DNA of 6,888 nt from Legionella genomosp. 1 (GTDB lineage Bacteria; Pseudomonadota; Gammaproteobacteria; Legionellales; Legionellaceae), in assembly GCA_945889365.1 (NCBI GenBank), contig CAMDBQ010000077.1, positions 1 to 6,888 of the forward strand. The letters are read 5' to 3'. The notes beneath the pieces are model-generated. The model was not told the origin of the DNA. It ran no database searches and saw only the letters and a list, made by a program, of their open reading frames with translations. The translations under genes were made by a program, and so were the position numbers. Shown piece by piece: positions 1 to 6,669 of the stretch. Numbering within the stretch: the first letter of the stretch is position 1; every line of letters begins with the position of its first letter.

Positions 1-2
1 CT

Positions 3-413
3 GCAGAGTCAACGTTTGTGACCACTATTCCGTTGCTGACCGTGCATAAACAAGTTTGGGAGACATCACCATGTTTTTCCAAATTGCGTCGTGTGCTTTG
101 GTTATCAATTGAAGGCGATAAGGCCATTCCTTTTCTGCATCGGCGAATTGGTCGCGGATGGCTATGGTCACCTTCGGCAGAAGAGGAAGCCGTGCTGGCC
201 AATGATTGGCATGAGCTGACTTTGATGATTGGCACTGGTATGCTTGCTGAAATTGATGCGACGATGGGCCAATATCTACAAGTCAGACCCAAAGGCGCGA
301 ATGCAAAATCACTGTGTTATGGTTTTGATGAGGCGGGGAATAAGATGTTAACCTTGCCCAGAGGATTTTATTTACGGAGTAGTTTTACGCAGAATATTAA
401 GCCGTCAGTGTGA
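3..413 (+). CDS. mutH: DNA mismatch repair endonuclease MutH, C-terminal part (5' end outside window)
   Basis: MutH is the endonuclease that nicks the unmethylated strand at hemimethylated GATC sites after MutS/MutL activation. The frame is open to the left edge, and the 136 visible residues align from memory with about residue 90 to the end of the 229-residue E. coli protein. Landmarks are AESTF (E. coli LETTF), WETS followed by KLRRVLW, LWSPSAEEE, DWHEL, YLQVRPKGANAK and LPRGFYLR near the C-terminus. The lysine of KLRR matches E. coli Lys116. The catalytic Asp70, Glu77 and Lys79 of E. coli would lie upstream, so activity cannot be judged. The GTG at 18 encodes an internal valine and is not the start. 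The tail after the LPRGFYLR block is a few residues shorter than in E. coli. The family is essentially restricted to gammaproteobacteria with Dam-directed repair. Identification is secure. Confidence 0.95.
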   Translation, partial: AESTFVTTIPLLTVHKQVWETSPCFSKLRRVLWLSIEGDKAIPFLHRRIGRGWLWSPSAEEEAVLANDWHELTLMIGTGMLAEIDATMGQYLQVRPKGANAKSLCYGFDEAGNKMLTLPRGFYLRSSFTQNIKPSV

Positions 414-426
414 TCCCAACGACGGC
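401..426 (+). other. Weak inverted repeat across the mutH stop codon
   Basis: GCCGTC at 401-406 is the exact reverse complement of GACGGC at 421-426, leaving a 14-base loop that includes the mutH TGA stop and a GATC. Two more pairs (409-410 with 417-418) are possible after two mismatches. No T-run follows, so it does not look like an intrinsic terminator. It could be a weak RNA hairpin between mutH and ycaR, or chance. Confidence 0.2.
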
Positions 427-434
427 CTTATCCT

Positions 435-439
435 AGGAG
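435..439 (+). promoter_or_regulatory. Ribosome binding site of ycaR
   Basis: AGGAG lies six bases before the ATG at 446. It is a near-ideal Shine-Dalgarno sequence and supports the start of this very short gene. Confidence 0.7.
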
Positions 440-445
440 AAACAG

Positions 446-625
446 ATGGATAAAAAATTATTAGACATTTTGGTTTGTCCTTTGTGTAAAGGCAAATTGT
501 TGTTAAAAAAACAAGAATTGATTTGTCCTTTCGATCGATTTGCCTATCCAATCCGTGACGGCATTCCAGTTATGTTGGAAAATGAAGCGCGAATGTTGAC
601 GTTAGAGGAAAAGGATGAGCTGTGA
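446..625 (+). CDS. ycaR: YcaR/Trm112-like small zinc-ribbon protein (59 aa)
   Basis: This short gene encodes a 59-residue protein of the Trm112/UPF0434 (YcaR) family. It starts MDKKLLDILVCPLCKGKL, has a second block ELICPFDRFAYPIRDGIPVM at residues 24-43, and ends ENEARMLTLEEKDEL, very close to 60-residue E. coli YcaR from memory. Cys11 and Cys14 form a CPxC knuckle and Cys27 is a third likely zinc ligand; three cysteines are usual for this subfamily. Eukaryotic and archaeal Trm112 proteins activate methyltransferases, but the bacterial YcaR role is not well defined. The gene has a strong AGGAG site, and its last 11 bases overlap the start of kdsB, the same partner it has in E. coli (lpxK-ycaR-kdsB). 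Translational coupling to kdsB is likely. Family assignment is secure; molecular function is not. Confidence 0.92.
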   Translation: MDKKLLDILVCPLCKGKLLLKKQELICPFDRFAYPIRDGIPVMLENEARMLTLEEKDEL

Positions 626-1355
626 TTTTCATGTGATCATCCCCGCACGTTTTCAGTCATCACGCCTGCCGGGTAAATTGTTAATGGATTTGCAAGGGCA
701 AACGGTCATTGAACGTGTGTATCGTCAAGCGCTGAAGGCAAATCCCAAGTCAATCACCATCGCGACGGATAACCAAGCGATTGTCGATGCAGCCACGGGC
801 TTTGGTGCACAAGTTGTCATGACGGCAACAACCCATCAAACTGGTACAGACCGTATTGCAGAAGCCGTAAAACAGCTCAGGTTTTCAGCTGCTGATATCA
901 TTGTGAACGTGCAAGGGGATGAGCCCCTAATTGCCCCAGAGCTAATCACGCAAGTAGCCGAGAGTCTGGCAAGTACCGATTCGCCAATGGCAACGTTATG
1001 CTGGCCAGTTGAAGATGACGCGCTGTGCGCCAATCCCAATGTGGTTAAAGTCGTGCGCGATTGCAATAACAATGCATTGTATTTTTCCAGAAGCCCTATA
1101 CCAGCAAATCGAGACCAGCCATTGAGTCGTAGAAACGTATTCCGCCACATTGGGTTATACGCCTACCGTGCGGCGTTTTTGCTCGAGGTGGTTACATGGC
1201 CTGTGTGTGAACTGGAAACCATTGAAGCGTTGGAGCAACTGCGCGTGTTGTGGGCTGGTTATAACATTAAAGTAGATGAAGCCTGTGTGCGGCCATTGCA
1301 GGATATAAATACGGCTGAAGATTTAATCTCAGCACGACGAGAAATTTTAAAATGA
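615..1355 (+). CDS. kdsB: 3-deoxy-manno-octulosonate cytidylyltransferase (CMP-Kdo synthetase)
   Basis: KdsB uses CTP to activate Kdo to CMP-Kdo in the cytoplasm, the donor for adding Kdo to lipid A in LPS synthesis. The 246-residue length matches the family (about 250). Visible motifs, in order, are IIPARFQSSRLPGK (8-21, nucleotide-binding loop), ATDN (50-53), QTGTDR (75-80), VNVQGDEP (97-104, with Asp102 a likely metal ligand), YFSRSPIP (156-163), RHIGLYAYR (177-185), EALEQLR (204-210) and a C-terminal QDINTAEDL in which Asp230 matches the second metal-binding aspartate. All expected key residues are present. The ATG at 615 sits inside the end of ycaR and is preceded by GAGGA at 605-609. 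The gene ends in an ATGA overlap with xseA, so ycaR, kdsB and xseA are probably co-translated. Presence of the gene implies a Kdo-containing LPS. Confidence 0.97.
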   Translation: MSCDFHVIIPARFQSSRLPGKLLMDLQGQTVIERVYRQALKANPKSITIATDNQAIVDAATGFGAQVVMTATTHQTGTDRIAEAVKQLRFSAADIIVNVQGDEPLIAPELITQVAESLASTDSPMATLCWPVEDDALCANPNVVKVVRDCNNNALYFSRSPIPANRDQPLSRRNVFRHIGLYAYRAAFLLEVVTWPVCELETIEALEQLRVLWAGYNIKVDEACVRPLQDINTAEDLISARREILK

Positions 1356-2674
1356 CAACCATTCTCACCGTAACCCAACTCAATCGTCACGTACGCACTT
1401 ATCTCGAATATGAAATGGGAGAGGTGAATGTTTCAGGTGAGATCTCCAATTTAAGTAAACCCGTTTCAGGGCATGTTTATTTTACGTTGAAAGATGCAAC
1501 CGCGCAGGTGAAGTGCGTGTATTTCCGTAATCGTCATAATCAAGCGAGCCATGGCATGCAAAATGGGCAACAGGTTATCGCGCGCGGTAAATTAAGTCTG
1601 TATGAAGCGCGCGGTGATTATCAACTGATTGTTGAGCAGCTTGATGAAGCCGGGCAGGGCGATCTGTATCGCCAGTTTGAACTGTTGAAAGTTAAATTGG
1701 CAGCTCTGGGTTTGTTTGATGCCGTCCGTAAAAAACCATTACCTCGCATACCCGATTGCATAGGTGTAATCTCCTCCGCCACGGGTGCCGCGTTACAAGA
1801 TATTTTAACGACACTAGGCCGTCGTTTCCCACTGATTCCTGTGATTGTCTATCCCAGTGATGTTCAAGGCAAACAAGCTGCGCCGCAATTGGTTAAGGCC
1901 TTGCAGCGCGCTAATCACGAGAAACGATGTGATGTGATTATTCTGGCTCGTGGGGGTGGAAGCATTGAGGATTTGTGGGCGTTTAATGATGAATGTCTCG
2001 CGCATGCGATTGCTAGTAGTCGGATACCGATTGTTTCAGGTGTGGGTCATGAAACAGACTTCACCATTGCTGATTTTGTAGCTGATCTGCGGGCAGCAAC
2101 GCCCACGGCTGCAGCCGAGTCGGTGGTGCCTGACCGGTTGGATTTAATGGCTCGATTGCAAACCATTCAGGGTGCTTTAATATCGGCGATTGCACGATTT
2201 ATCAAACATAAGCAACTGCTACTAGCCCACGAAGTACAAAAAATCGCCTCGCCCGGGCGTTTGATTAATGCCCATTGGCAAACACTGGATTATTTAGAGC
2301 GACACTTACAGCGCGCCCAGGAGCAATTACTCATACAAAAACGGACGCGGTTGCATTTAACCGTTATTCGTTTGAAGGCTAAACATCCAGGCTTACTGTT
2401 GCAACAGGCTAGAGCGCGGGTGCAGGGTCTGGAAATCAATTTAATCCAAAGAATGGATATAAAAATAACCCAAATCAAGCAACACTTTAGACAACAAATA
2501 GCAACATTGCATGCCGTTAGTCCTTTGGCTACACTGGACAGGGGCTATGCCATTGCGAGCTACCGTAAAAAAGTATTATTGGATAGCCAGCAGGTTAGGG
2601 CGGGCGATGTGATTGATGTGAGACTGGCCAAAGGCGGATTGGTGTGTGAGGTTATGGACGTGAGTAAAGGATGA
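1352..2674 (+). CDS. xseA: Exodeoxyribonuclease VII large subunit
   Basis: XseA is the catalytic subunit of exonuclease VII, which with several small XseB subunits degrades single-stranded DNA from both ends in repair and in trimming of displaced strands. The 440 residues are close to the E. coli length of 456. An N-terminal OB-fold domain spans about residues 5-100 (EVNVSGEISN, GHVYFTLKD, ARGKLSLYEARGDYQL). The catalytic domain holds ARGGGSIEDLWAFNDE (199-214) and SGVGHETDFTIADFVADLR (229-247). Asp150, Arg200, His233 and Asp236 align with the E. coli active-site residues Asp155, Arg205, His238 and Asp241 with a constant offset of five. Residues about 262-385 look helical and coiled-coil-like, as in the XseB-binding stalk. 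The end carries SPLATLDRGYAI (390-401). Translation probably starts by the ATGA overlap with kdsB, since the site before it is weak. No xseB is in the window. Confidence 0.97.
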   Translation: MTTILTVTQLNRHVRTYLEYEMGEVNVSGEISNLSKPVSGHVYFTLKDATAQVKCVYFRNRHNQASHGMQNGQQVIARGKLSLYEARGDYQLIVEQLDEAGQGDLYRQFELLKVKLAALGLFDAVRKKPLPRIPDCIGVISSATGAALQDILTTLGRRFPLIPVIVYPSDVQGKQAAPQLVKALQRANHEKRCDVIILARGGGSIEDLWAFNDECLAHAIASSRIPIVSGVGHETDFTIADFVADLRAATPTAAAESVVPDRLDLMARLQTIQGALISAIARFIKHKQLLLAHEVQKIASPGRLINAHWQTLDYLERHLQRAQEQLLIQKRTRLHLTVIRLKAKHPGLLLQQARARVQGLEINLIQRMDIKITQIKQHFRQQIATLHAVSPLATLDRGYAIASYRKKVLLDSQQVRAGDVIDVRLAKGGLVCEVMDVSKG

Positions 2675-2722
2675 TATTCGTATGGTGAATGATCATATGT
2701 ACGAGCACGCGGCACCTTCAGT

Positions 2723-2727
2723 AGGAG
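2723..2727 (+). promoter_or_regulatory. Ribosome binding site of the rhomboid gene
   Basis: AGGAG lies nine bases before the ATG at 2737. It fixes the start of the rhomboid gene and shows that the gene can initiate independently of xseA. Confidence 0.65.
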
Positions 2728-2736
2728 TATCACACC

Positions 2737-3306
2737 ATGCTAAATGAATTACTCACAAGCTTAGACACCATCATCACTCAAACAAAAACCAATCTCCCGA
2801 TTCTCGGCATCATCGTTTTAATTCTATGGGTCGCGTTTTTCATCACATCACTGGACAAACGTTTACTGTATTTGGGAATCATCCCCAGACGAATCTACGG
2901 CTTGCCAGGCATTTTTTTTGCGCCTTTTTTGCATGCCAACTTTAATCATCTGTTTTTTAATACAATCCCGTTGCTGGTCTTAAGTAATTTTCTCTTGATG
3001 AATGGGGTAAACTATTTCTTGGGCGTAACCCTGTCCATTACGTTACTGAGCGGTCTGTTAATTTGGTGTTTTGCAAAACCGGGATTACATCTCGGGGCAA
3101 GTGCTGTTATAACTGGATATTGGGGATTATTAGTCTGGAATATTTACCAACAAGGGACTATTACTGCCATTATTCTGGGTATCGTGAGCATTTATTATTT
3201 CGCTGGTATCTTGTATGGTGTATTCCCCGGGGAGAAGGGCGTTTCCTGGCAGGGGCATTTGTTTGGGTTGATTGCAGGATTGGCCACGGGTCATTTGATT
3301 TCGTAG
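2737..3306 (+). CDS. Rhomboid family intramembrane serine protease
   Basis: This 189-residue, very hydrophobic protein looks like a minimal six-helix rhomboid protease that cuts transmembrane substrates within the inner membrane. The signature residues are in order: HANFNHLFFN (66-75), with His71 and Asn75 matching GlpG His150 and Asn154 of the oxyanion site; GASA (120-123), with Ser122 as nucleophile; and SWQGHLFGLIAG (170-181), with His174 matching the catalytic His254 of GlpG in the last helix. Predicted membrane segments lie roughly at 20-38, 67-88, 92-112, 119-137, 140-162 and 172-188. There is no large cytosolic N-terminal domain of the kind GlpG has. The last residue of the usual GxSG motif is Ala, not Gly; the Ser/His dyad is intact, so activity is plausible but unproven. 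The gene sits 62 bases after xseA and 12 bases before the permease. Substrates cannot be predicted. Confidence 0.87.
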   Translation: MLNELLTSLDTIITQTKTNLPILGIIVLILWVAFFITSLDKRLLYLGIIPRRIYGLPGIFFAPFLHANFNHLFFNTIPLLVLSNFLLMNGVNYFLGVTLSITLLSGLLIWCFAKPGLHLGASAVITGYWGLLVWNIYQQGTITAIILGIVSIYYFAGILYGVFPGEKGVSWQGHLFGLIAGLATGHLIS

Positions 3307-3318
3307 AGGGCAGAGAAC

Positions 3319-4881
3319 ATGTTAAAACGCGACATTTCCAGAACCAACGTATTAATTGCCGCCGCAGGTGGCATGATTGGTTCTGGTTGGTTGTTCAGCC
3401 CATTTATCAGCGCGCAAATCGCAGGCAGCAACGCGCTCATCAGTTGGATTATCGCGGCTGTGTTTATGTTGTTTATTGCCTTGCCCCTTTGTGAATTAGG
3501 TGCGATGTTCCCTATCTCTGGCGGCATGACCAATTACCCCAGTTTTACGCATGGCAGTGATGTTGGATTTTTGTTTGCATGGACATCCTGGTTATCCTAT
3601 GTCGTGATGACGCCAATTGAAATTCAGGCGATTTTACAGTATTCAGGCCGTCTGTTCCCCGTGTTGGTTGCTAACAATACCAGTGCTTTCGAGTTGTCCG
3701 GGTTGGGGTATGTTGCCGCTATTTTGATTATGTTTTTTGTGGTTTTGCTAAATTCATTTGGCATTAAGCTTCTGGCGCAGTGCAATCGCTATGCCAGTAT
3801 CATTAAATTTTTAATCCCAAGCCTTGCGATTGTGTCCCTGATATCCATCTCGCCAAGCATGAATAATATTCATCTACATTTAACCGATAAAGCCGATTGG
3901 GCACAAATATTCTCGGCATTATCGGTGGGCGGGATAGCCTTTGCATTTACGGGCTTTCAAAATGGGTTGATGCTGGCGGGAGAAGTGGTCAATCCACAGC
4001 GTAATATACCGATGGCTATTTTGGGTGCGGTATTGATCGGATTTATTCTCTATTTTATGTTGCAATTCAGCTTTTTAGTGGCGGTTCCGAGCCAGTACGT
4101 GGCTCATGGTTGGCAACATTTATCGTTCCCTGGTGATAGTGGTCCGCTGGTTGGTTTGATGTTTTTGGTTGGGTTAACTTGGGTTGCCATTCTCCTGATG
4201 GGAGACGCCATTCTGTCGCCATTTGGCACCACACTAGTCTATACAGCCGCAACGTCGCGTATTGTCTATGGTATGGCATTGAATCACCATTTGCCGGATG
4301 TATTCACTAAATTAAATAAGTATAAAATCCCCTATATTACGTTGTACGCCAATTTCCTGGTGGGCGCACTGTCGTTTTTACCTTTTCCTGGCTGGCAAAA
4401 GATGGTTGCTTTTTTGTCATCTTGCAGTATATTGTCTTACGGAATCGGACCCATTTGTTTGTTGGCCATGCGAACGTTACAGCCCAACCGGGTAAGGCCT
4501 TTCAGGCTTTCTTTTGGTTTGTTTTTTTCTCATGCCGCATTTTATGCTTGCAACCTGATGTTGTATTGGTGTGGTTTTGATATTTTATGGAAACTGGATT
4601 TAGCTCTGTTAACCGGCCTTGTGATTAATTTGGTGTATCAGAAACGCAGCTTTTTTACTTGCGGTAATGGTTTCTACTGGTTTGCCGGGTACATGTTGGC
4701 GCTATTGTTATTATCTTATTTGGGATCGTTTGGCGGACTTCAGCTCTTAACGTTTCCAGTGGATGTGGCGATTATTCTACCGCTGAGTATTGTCGTGCTG
4801 TATTTCTCGCAGCGGGTGATCGTGAGTGATGCGTATCACGAGAAAATATTATCGAGCGCATTGCATGCGGAAACGGTTTGA
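3319..4881 (+). CDS. APC-superfamily amino acid permease
   Basis: This 520-residue inner-membrane protein with about 12 or more hydrophobic segments belongs to the amino acid-polyamine-organocation (APC) superfamily of secondary transporters. Helix 1 carries the unwound substrate-binding motif GGMIGSGWLFSP (17-28). The helix 6 region carries GGIAFAFTGFQNG followed by AGEVVNPQRNIPMAI (about 204-234). A later loop has TSRIVYGMALNHHLP (312-325), a typical APC element. The N-terminus starts directly ahead of helix 1, with AGAGGG at 3305-3310 as ribosome site eight bases before the ATG. The overall form resembles permeases annotated as amino acid or aspartate:proton symporters, but substrate cannot be read from sequence. 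It follows the rhomboid by 12 bases, so the two are probably co-transcribed. Amino acid uptake would suit a host-associated or amino-acid-using gammaproteobacterium; that is inference. Confidence 0.9.
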   Translation: MLKRDISRTNVLIAAAGGMIGSGWLFSPFISAQIAGSNALISWIIAAVFMLFIALPLCELGAMFPISGGMTNYPSFTHGSDVGFLFAWTSWLSYVVMTPIEIQAILQYSGRLFPVLVANNTSAFELSGLGYVAAILIMFFVVLLNSFGIKLLAQCNRYASIIKFLIPSLAIVSLISISPSMNNIHLHLTDKADWAQIFSALSVGGIAFAFTGFQNGLMLAGEVVNPQRNIPMAILGAVLIGFILYFMLQFSFLVAVPSQYVAHGWQHLSFPGDSGPLVGLMFLVGLTWVAILLMGDAILSPFGTTLVYTAATSRIVYGMALNHHLPDVFTKLNKYKIPYITLYANFLVGALSFLPFPGWQKMVAFLSSCSILSYGIGPICLLAMRTLQPNRVRPFRLSFGLFFSHAAFYACNLMLYWCGFDILWKLDLALLTGLVINLVYQKRSFFTCGNGFYWFAGYMLALLLLSYLGSFGGLQLLTFPVDVAIILPLSIVVLYFSQRVIVSDAYHEKILSSALHAETV

Positions 4882-4906
4882 GATGTAATTCGAACAAATT
4901 TATGTT
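4878..4906 (+). promoter_or_regulatory. Candidate sigma70-type promoter upstream of ccmA
   Basis: TTGAGA at 4878-4883 (5 of 6 to the -35 consensus) is followed after exactly 17 bases by TATGTT at 4901-4906 (4 of 6 to the -10 consensus). It overlaps the permease stop codon and would start transcription near 4913, giving a leader of about 12 bases before ccmA. This is a pattern match only, of moderate quality. Confidence 0.3.
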
Positions 4907-4924
4907 AACTTTGACAGAGAATAT

Positions 4925-5527
4925 ATGCTTGACGTTAAACATCTAAACTTCGATTATCCTGACAAGCCGTTGTTAAACAACGTGCAATTTACCCTACCTG
5001 CAGGCCAGCTATTGCATCTAAGAGGTCATAACGGTGCCGGAAAAACAACGCTGCTAAAATTGTTGGCCGGATTACTGCATCCCACAGAAGGTGAAATACA
5101 TTATAAAGGTCATGTTATCACTGACAATAGGGCCGAATATCAACAATCTATCTGCTACGTTGGCCATAAAGCAGGAGTCAGCCACGTTTTAACTGTACGA
5201 GAAAACTGTCAATTTGAATTGCAGCGCGGAAAGCACTCGATGCCATTTGATGCGCTAATAGAGCGGTTCGCTTTAAATGGCCTGGAAGATGTGCCGTGTG
5301 CTTTGTTATCAGTTGGGCAAAGACGACGTGTTGGCTTGCTGCGAATTTTAATGACGAACGCGTCGTTATGGCTGTTGGATGAACCATTAGTGGCACTGGA
5401 TCAAGATGCGGTGACTGTATTGATGGATTGCTTTAATGATCATTTGAATCAAGGCGGCGCGATTATTTTGACTTCACATCAATCTTTGCCAATACAAAAT
5501 AGAGCCTGCCAGGAATATTGTTTATGA
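4925..5527 (+). CDS. ccmA: Cytochrome c maturation ABC transporter ATP-binding protein CcmA
   Basis: CcmA is the cytoplasmic ATPase of the CcmABCD complex, which drives release of heme-loaded CcmE in System I cytochrome c biogenesis. Its 200 residues match the family's small single-domain size. Walker A is GHNGAGKT (34-41), the signature is LSVGQRRR (128-135), Walker B is LWLLDEP (148-154) with catalytic Glu153, the D-loop is around Leu158-Asp159, and the switch histidine is His185 in TSH. The YVGHKAGV segment (78-85) matches the CcmA-typical LGHQPGIK region of E. coli, with Lys82 where E. coli has the Q-loop Gln. The site before the ATG (AGAGA at 4916-4920) is weak and close. The gene ends in an ATGA overlap with ccmB, which confirms the CcmA call over a generic ABC ATPase. 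Confidence 0.93.
   Translation: MLDVKHLNFDYPDKPLLNNVQFTLPAGQLLHLRGHNGAGKTTLLKLLAGLLHPTEGEIHYKGHVITDNRAEYQQSICYVGHKAGVSHVLTVRENCQFELQRGKHSMPFDALIERFALNGLEDVPCALLSVGQRRRVGLLRILMTNASLWLLDEPLVALDQDAVTVLMDCFNDHLNQGGAIILTSHQSLPIQNRACQEYCL
5511..5514 (+). promoter_or_regulatory. Ribosome binding site choosing the ccmB start
   Basis: AGGA inside the end of ccmA lies nine bases before the ATG at 5524. That spacing favours this ATG over the TTG at 5518 and the in-frame ATGs at 5527 and 5533. Confidence 0.5.
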
Positions 5528-6189
5528 TGTTCATGCGCCAACTAAATCGTGAGTATTTGCTGCATGCGCGCCAGCTCCGCATGATCGTTAATTCGTGTCT
5601 GTTTTTCTTAATGATCATGATTTTTTTCCCCCTAACCATGCCACCGGATCCCGCGTTATTACGAACCATTCTGCCGGGTCTGGTTTGGATTGCCGTGTTG
5701 CTTGCAATCCTCTTGTCATCTGAGCGCTTATTTCAACAGGATTATGATGATGGCGTGATTGAGCAATGGCTGGTGTCAGGTTACCCCCTTAGCGTATATG
5801 TTGCAGCAAAAGTATGCATGCATGGGTTATCAACGCTGTTACCCATCCTGCTGTTTTGTCCATTTTTGGCATTGCTGTTTGCATTAAATGGTCACGAAAC
5901 GTTAATTTTAATGCTGAGTTTATTGTGTGGAACGCCAGCGATTTTATTTCTGTGTGCGTTGGCCGCGGCATTTGGCACGGGCTTAAGGCAAAAGGGGGTT
6001 TTAATGGCGTTGGTATTATTGCCATTGACCATTCCTGTGATGATTTTTGGTAGCGGCGCCATCACGGCTGCAATGCAAGGGCTTCCAGTGGTGGGCTACT
6101 TAGCGATATTGTTGGCCATATCCCTTATGGCGACAGGTTTTTTACCCTTTGCTGTTGCAGGCATTGCCCGGATTAGTTTTGTAGATTAA
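5524..6189 (+). CDS. ccmB: Heme exporter/cytochrome c maturation membrane protein CcmB
   Basis: CcmB is the integral membrane subunit that pairs with CcmA in the CcmABCD complex for cytochrome c maturation. From the ATG at 5524 the protein has 221 residues, against 220 for E. coli CcmB. Recognisable blocks are the FFPLTMPPDP stretch after helix 1, LPGLVWIAVLL, SSERLFQQDYDDGVIEQWL (a conserved loop), LCGTPAILFL, KGVLMALVLLPLTIPVMIFG and PVVGYLAIL. Six hydrophobic segments are visible. A longer frame begins at TTG 5518, but the ATG overlaps the ccmA stop as ATGA, fits the ribosome site and gives the E. coli-like MMF start. No ccmC follows: the next gene is rnhA, 39 bases downstream. The remaining Ccm proteins would have to be encoded elsewhere. 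Confidence 0.95.
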   Translation: MMFMRQLNREYLLHARQLRMIVNSCLFFLMIMIFFPLTMPPDPALLRTILPGLVWIAVLLAILLSSERLFQQDYDDGVIEQWLVSGYPLSVYVAAKVCMHGLSTLLPILLFCPFLALLFALNGHETLILMLSLLCGTPAILFLCALAAAFGTGLRQKGVLMALVLLPLTIPVMIFGSGAITAAMQGLPVVGYLAILLAISLMATGFLPFAVAGIARISFVD

Positions 6190-6228
6190 TATGCCTCCTT
6201 CCAATGAGCTGCTTAATAAGATACCCAA

Positions 6229-6669
6229 ATGACAATCGAAATATATACAGACGGTGCATGCAAAGGCAATCCTGGTCCTGGTGGTTGGGGTGTTATATTG
6301 CGATTTAACGATCAAGAAAAAGAATTGAAAGGTGCTGAACCGCATACTACCAATAATCGAATGGAATTAATGGCTGCTATTCAGGGATTGACCGCACTAA
6401 CCCGAGAATGCGAAGTCGCGTTGTATACCGATTCCCAATATTTGCGACAAGGCATGATGGGATGGCTGGCAGGATGGAAAAAGTCAGGCTGGCGTAATTC
6501 CAAACGAGAACCCGTGAAAAATATTGATCTCTGGCAACAACTTGATACATTGGCACAGCAGCATAAAATCAGTTGGCACTGGGTAAAAGGTCACTCTGGC
6601 CATCCAGAAAATGAGCGTGCAGATACGCTGGCAAATGAGGCGATTGAAGCATTGTTAGGGGTCGTTTAA
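6229..6669 (+). CDS. rnhA: Ribonuclease HI
   Basis: RNase HI cleaves the RNA strand of RNA-DNA hybrids, removing R-loops and helping remove Okazaki primers. The 146-residue length fits the bacterial family (E. coli 155). The N-terminus has YTDGACKGNPGPGGWG (6-21), then TTNNRMELMAAI (40-51), YTDSQY (66-71), the basic protrusion WKKSGWRNSKREPVKN (83-98) and WVKGHSGHPENERADTLAN (118-136). The catalytic residues Asp8, Glu46, Asp68, His122 and Asp132 match E. coli Asp10, Glu48, Asp70, His124 and Asp134, so the enzyme should be active. No good Shine-Dalgarno sequence precedes the ATG (only AAG in TAATAAGAT). The stop codon shares its last base with the dnaQ start (TAATG), so the two are likely translationally coupled. 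Confidence 0.97.
   Translation: MTIEIYTDGACKGNPGPGGWGVILRFNDQEKELKGAEPHTTNNRMELMAAIQGLTALTRECEVALYTDSQYLRQGMMGWLAGWKKSGWRNSKREPVKNIDLWQQLDTLAQQHKISWHWVKGHSGHPENERADTLANEAIEALLGVV

Noticed and set aside
18..413. MutH fragment read as a complete 131-residue gene starting at GTG 18
   Set aside because: The frame stays open to the left edge and the residues before it (AESTF) match E. coli MutH, so the GTG is an internal valine.
836..1150. 104-residue minus-strand frame inside kdsB
   Set aside because: It lies wholly within a gene with all catalytic motifs present and shows no recognisable domain.
2678..2704. Hairpin TCGTA/TACGA with an inner ATGATCAT palindrome as a terminator after xseA
   Set aside because: The stem has only five standard pairs plus wobbles and no T-run follows, so it does not meet the pattern of an intrinsic terminator.
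3063..3494. Long + strand frame spanning the end of the rhomboid gene and the start of the permease
   Set aside because: It is out of frame with two well-supported genes, has no family motifs, and is rich in Arg, Trp and Cys as expected for a shadow frame.
5518..5523. TTG at 5518 as the ccmB start
   Set aside because: It would lie only three bases after AGGA; the ATG at 5524 has better spacing, overlaps the ccmA stop as ATGA and gives the E. coli-like MMF start.
6164..6192. TTGCCC, 17 bases, TAATAT as a promoter for rnhA
   Set aside because: Only four of six bases match in each box, and such matches are common by chance in this sequence.
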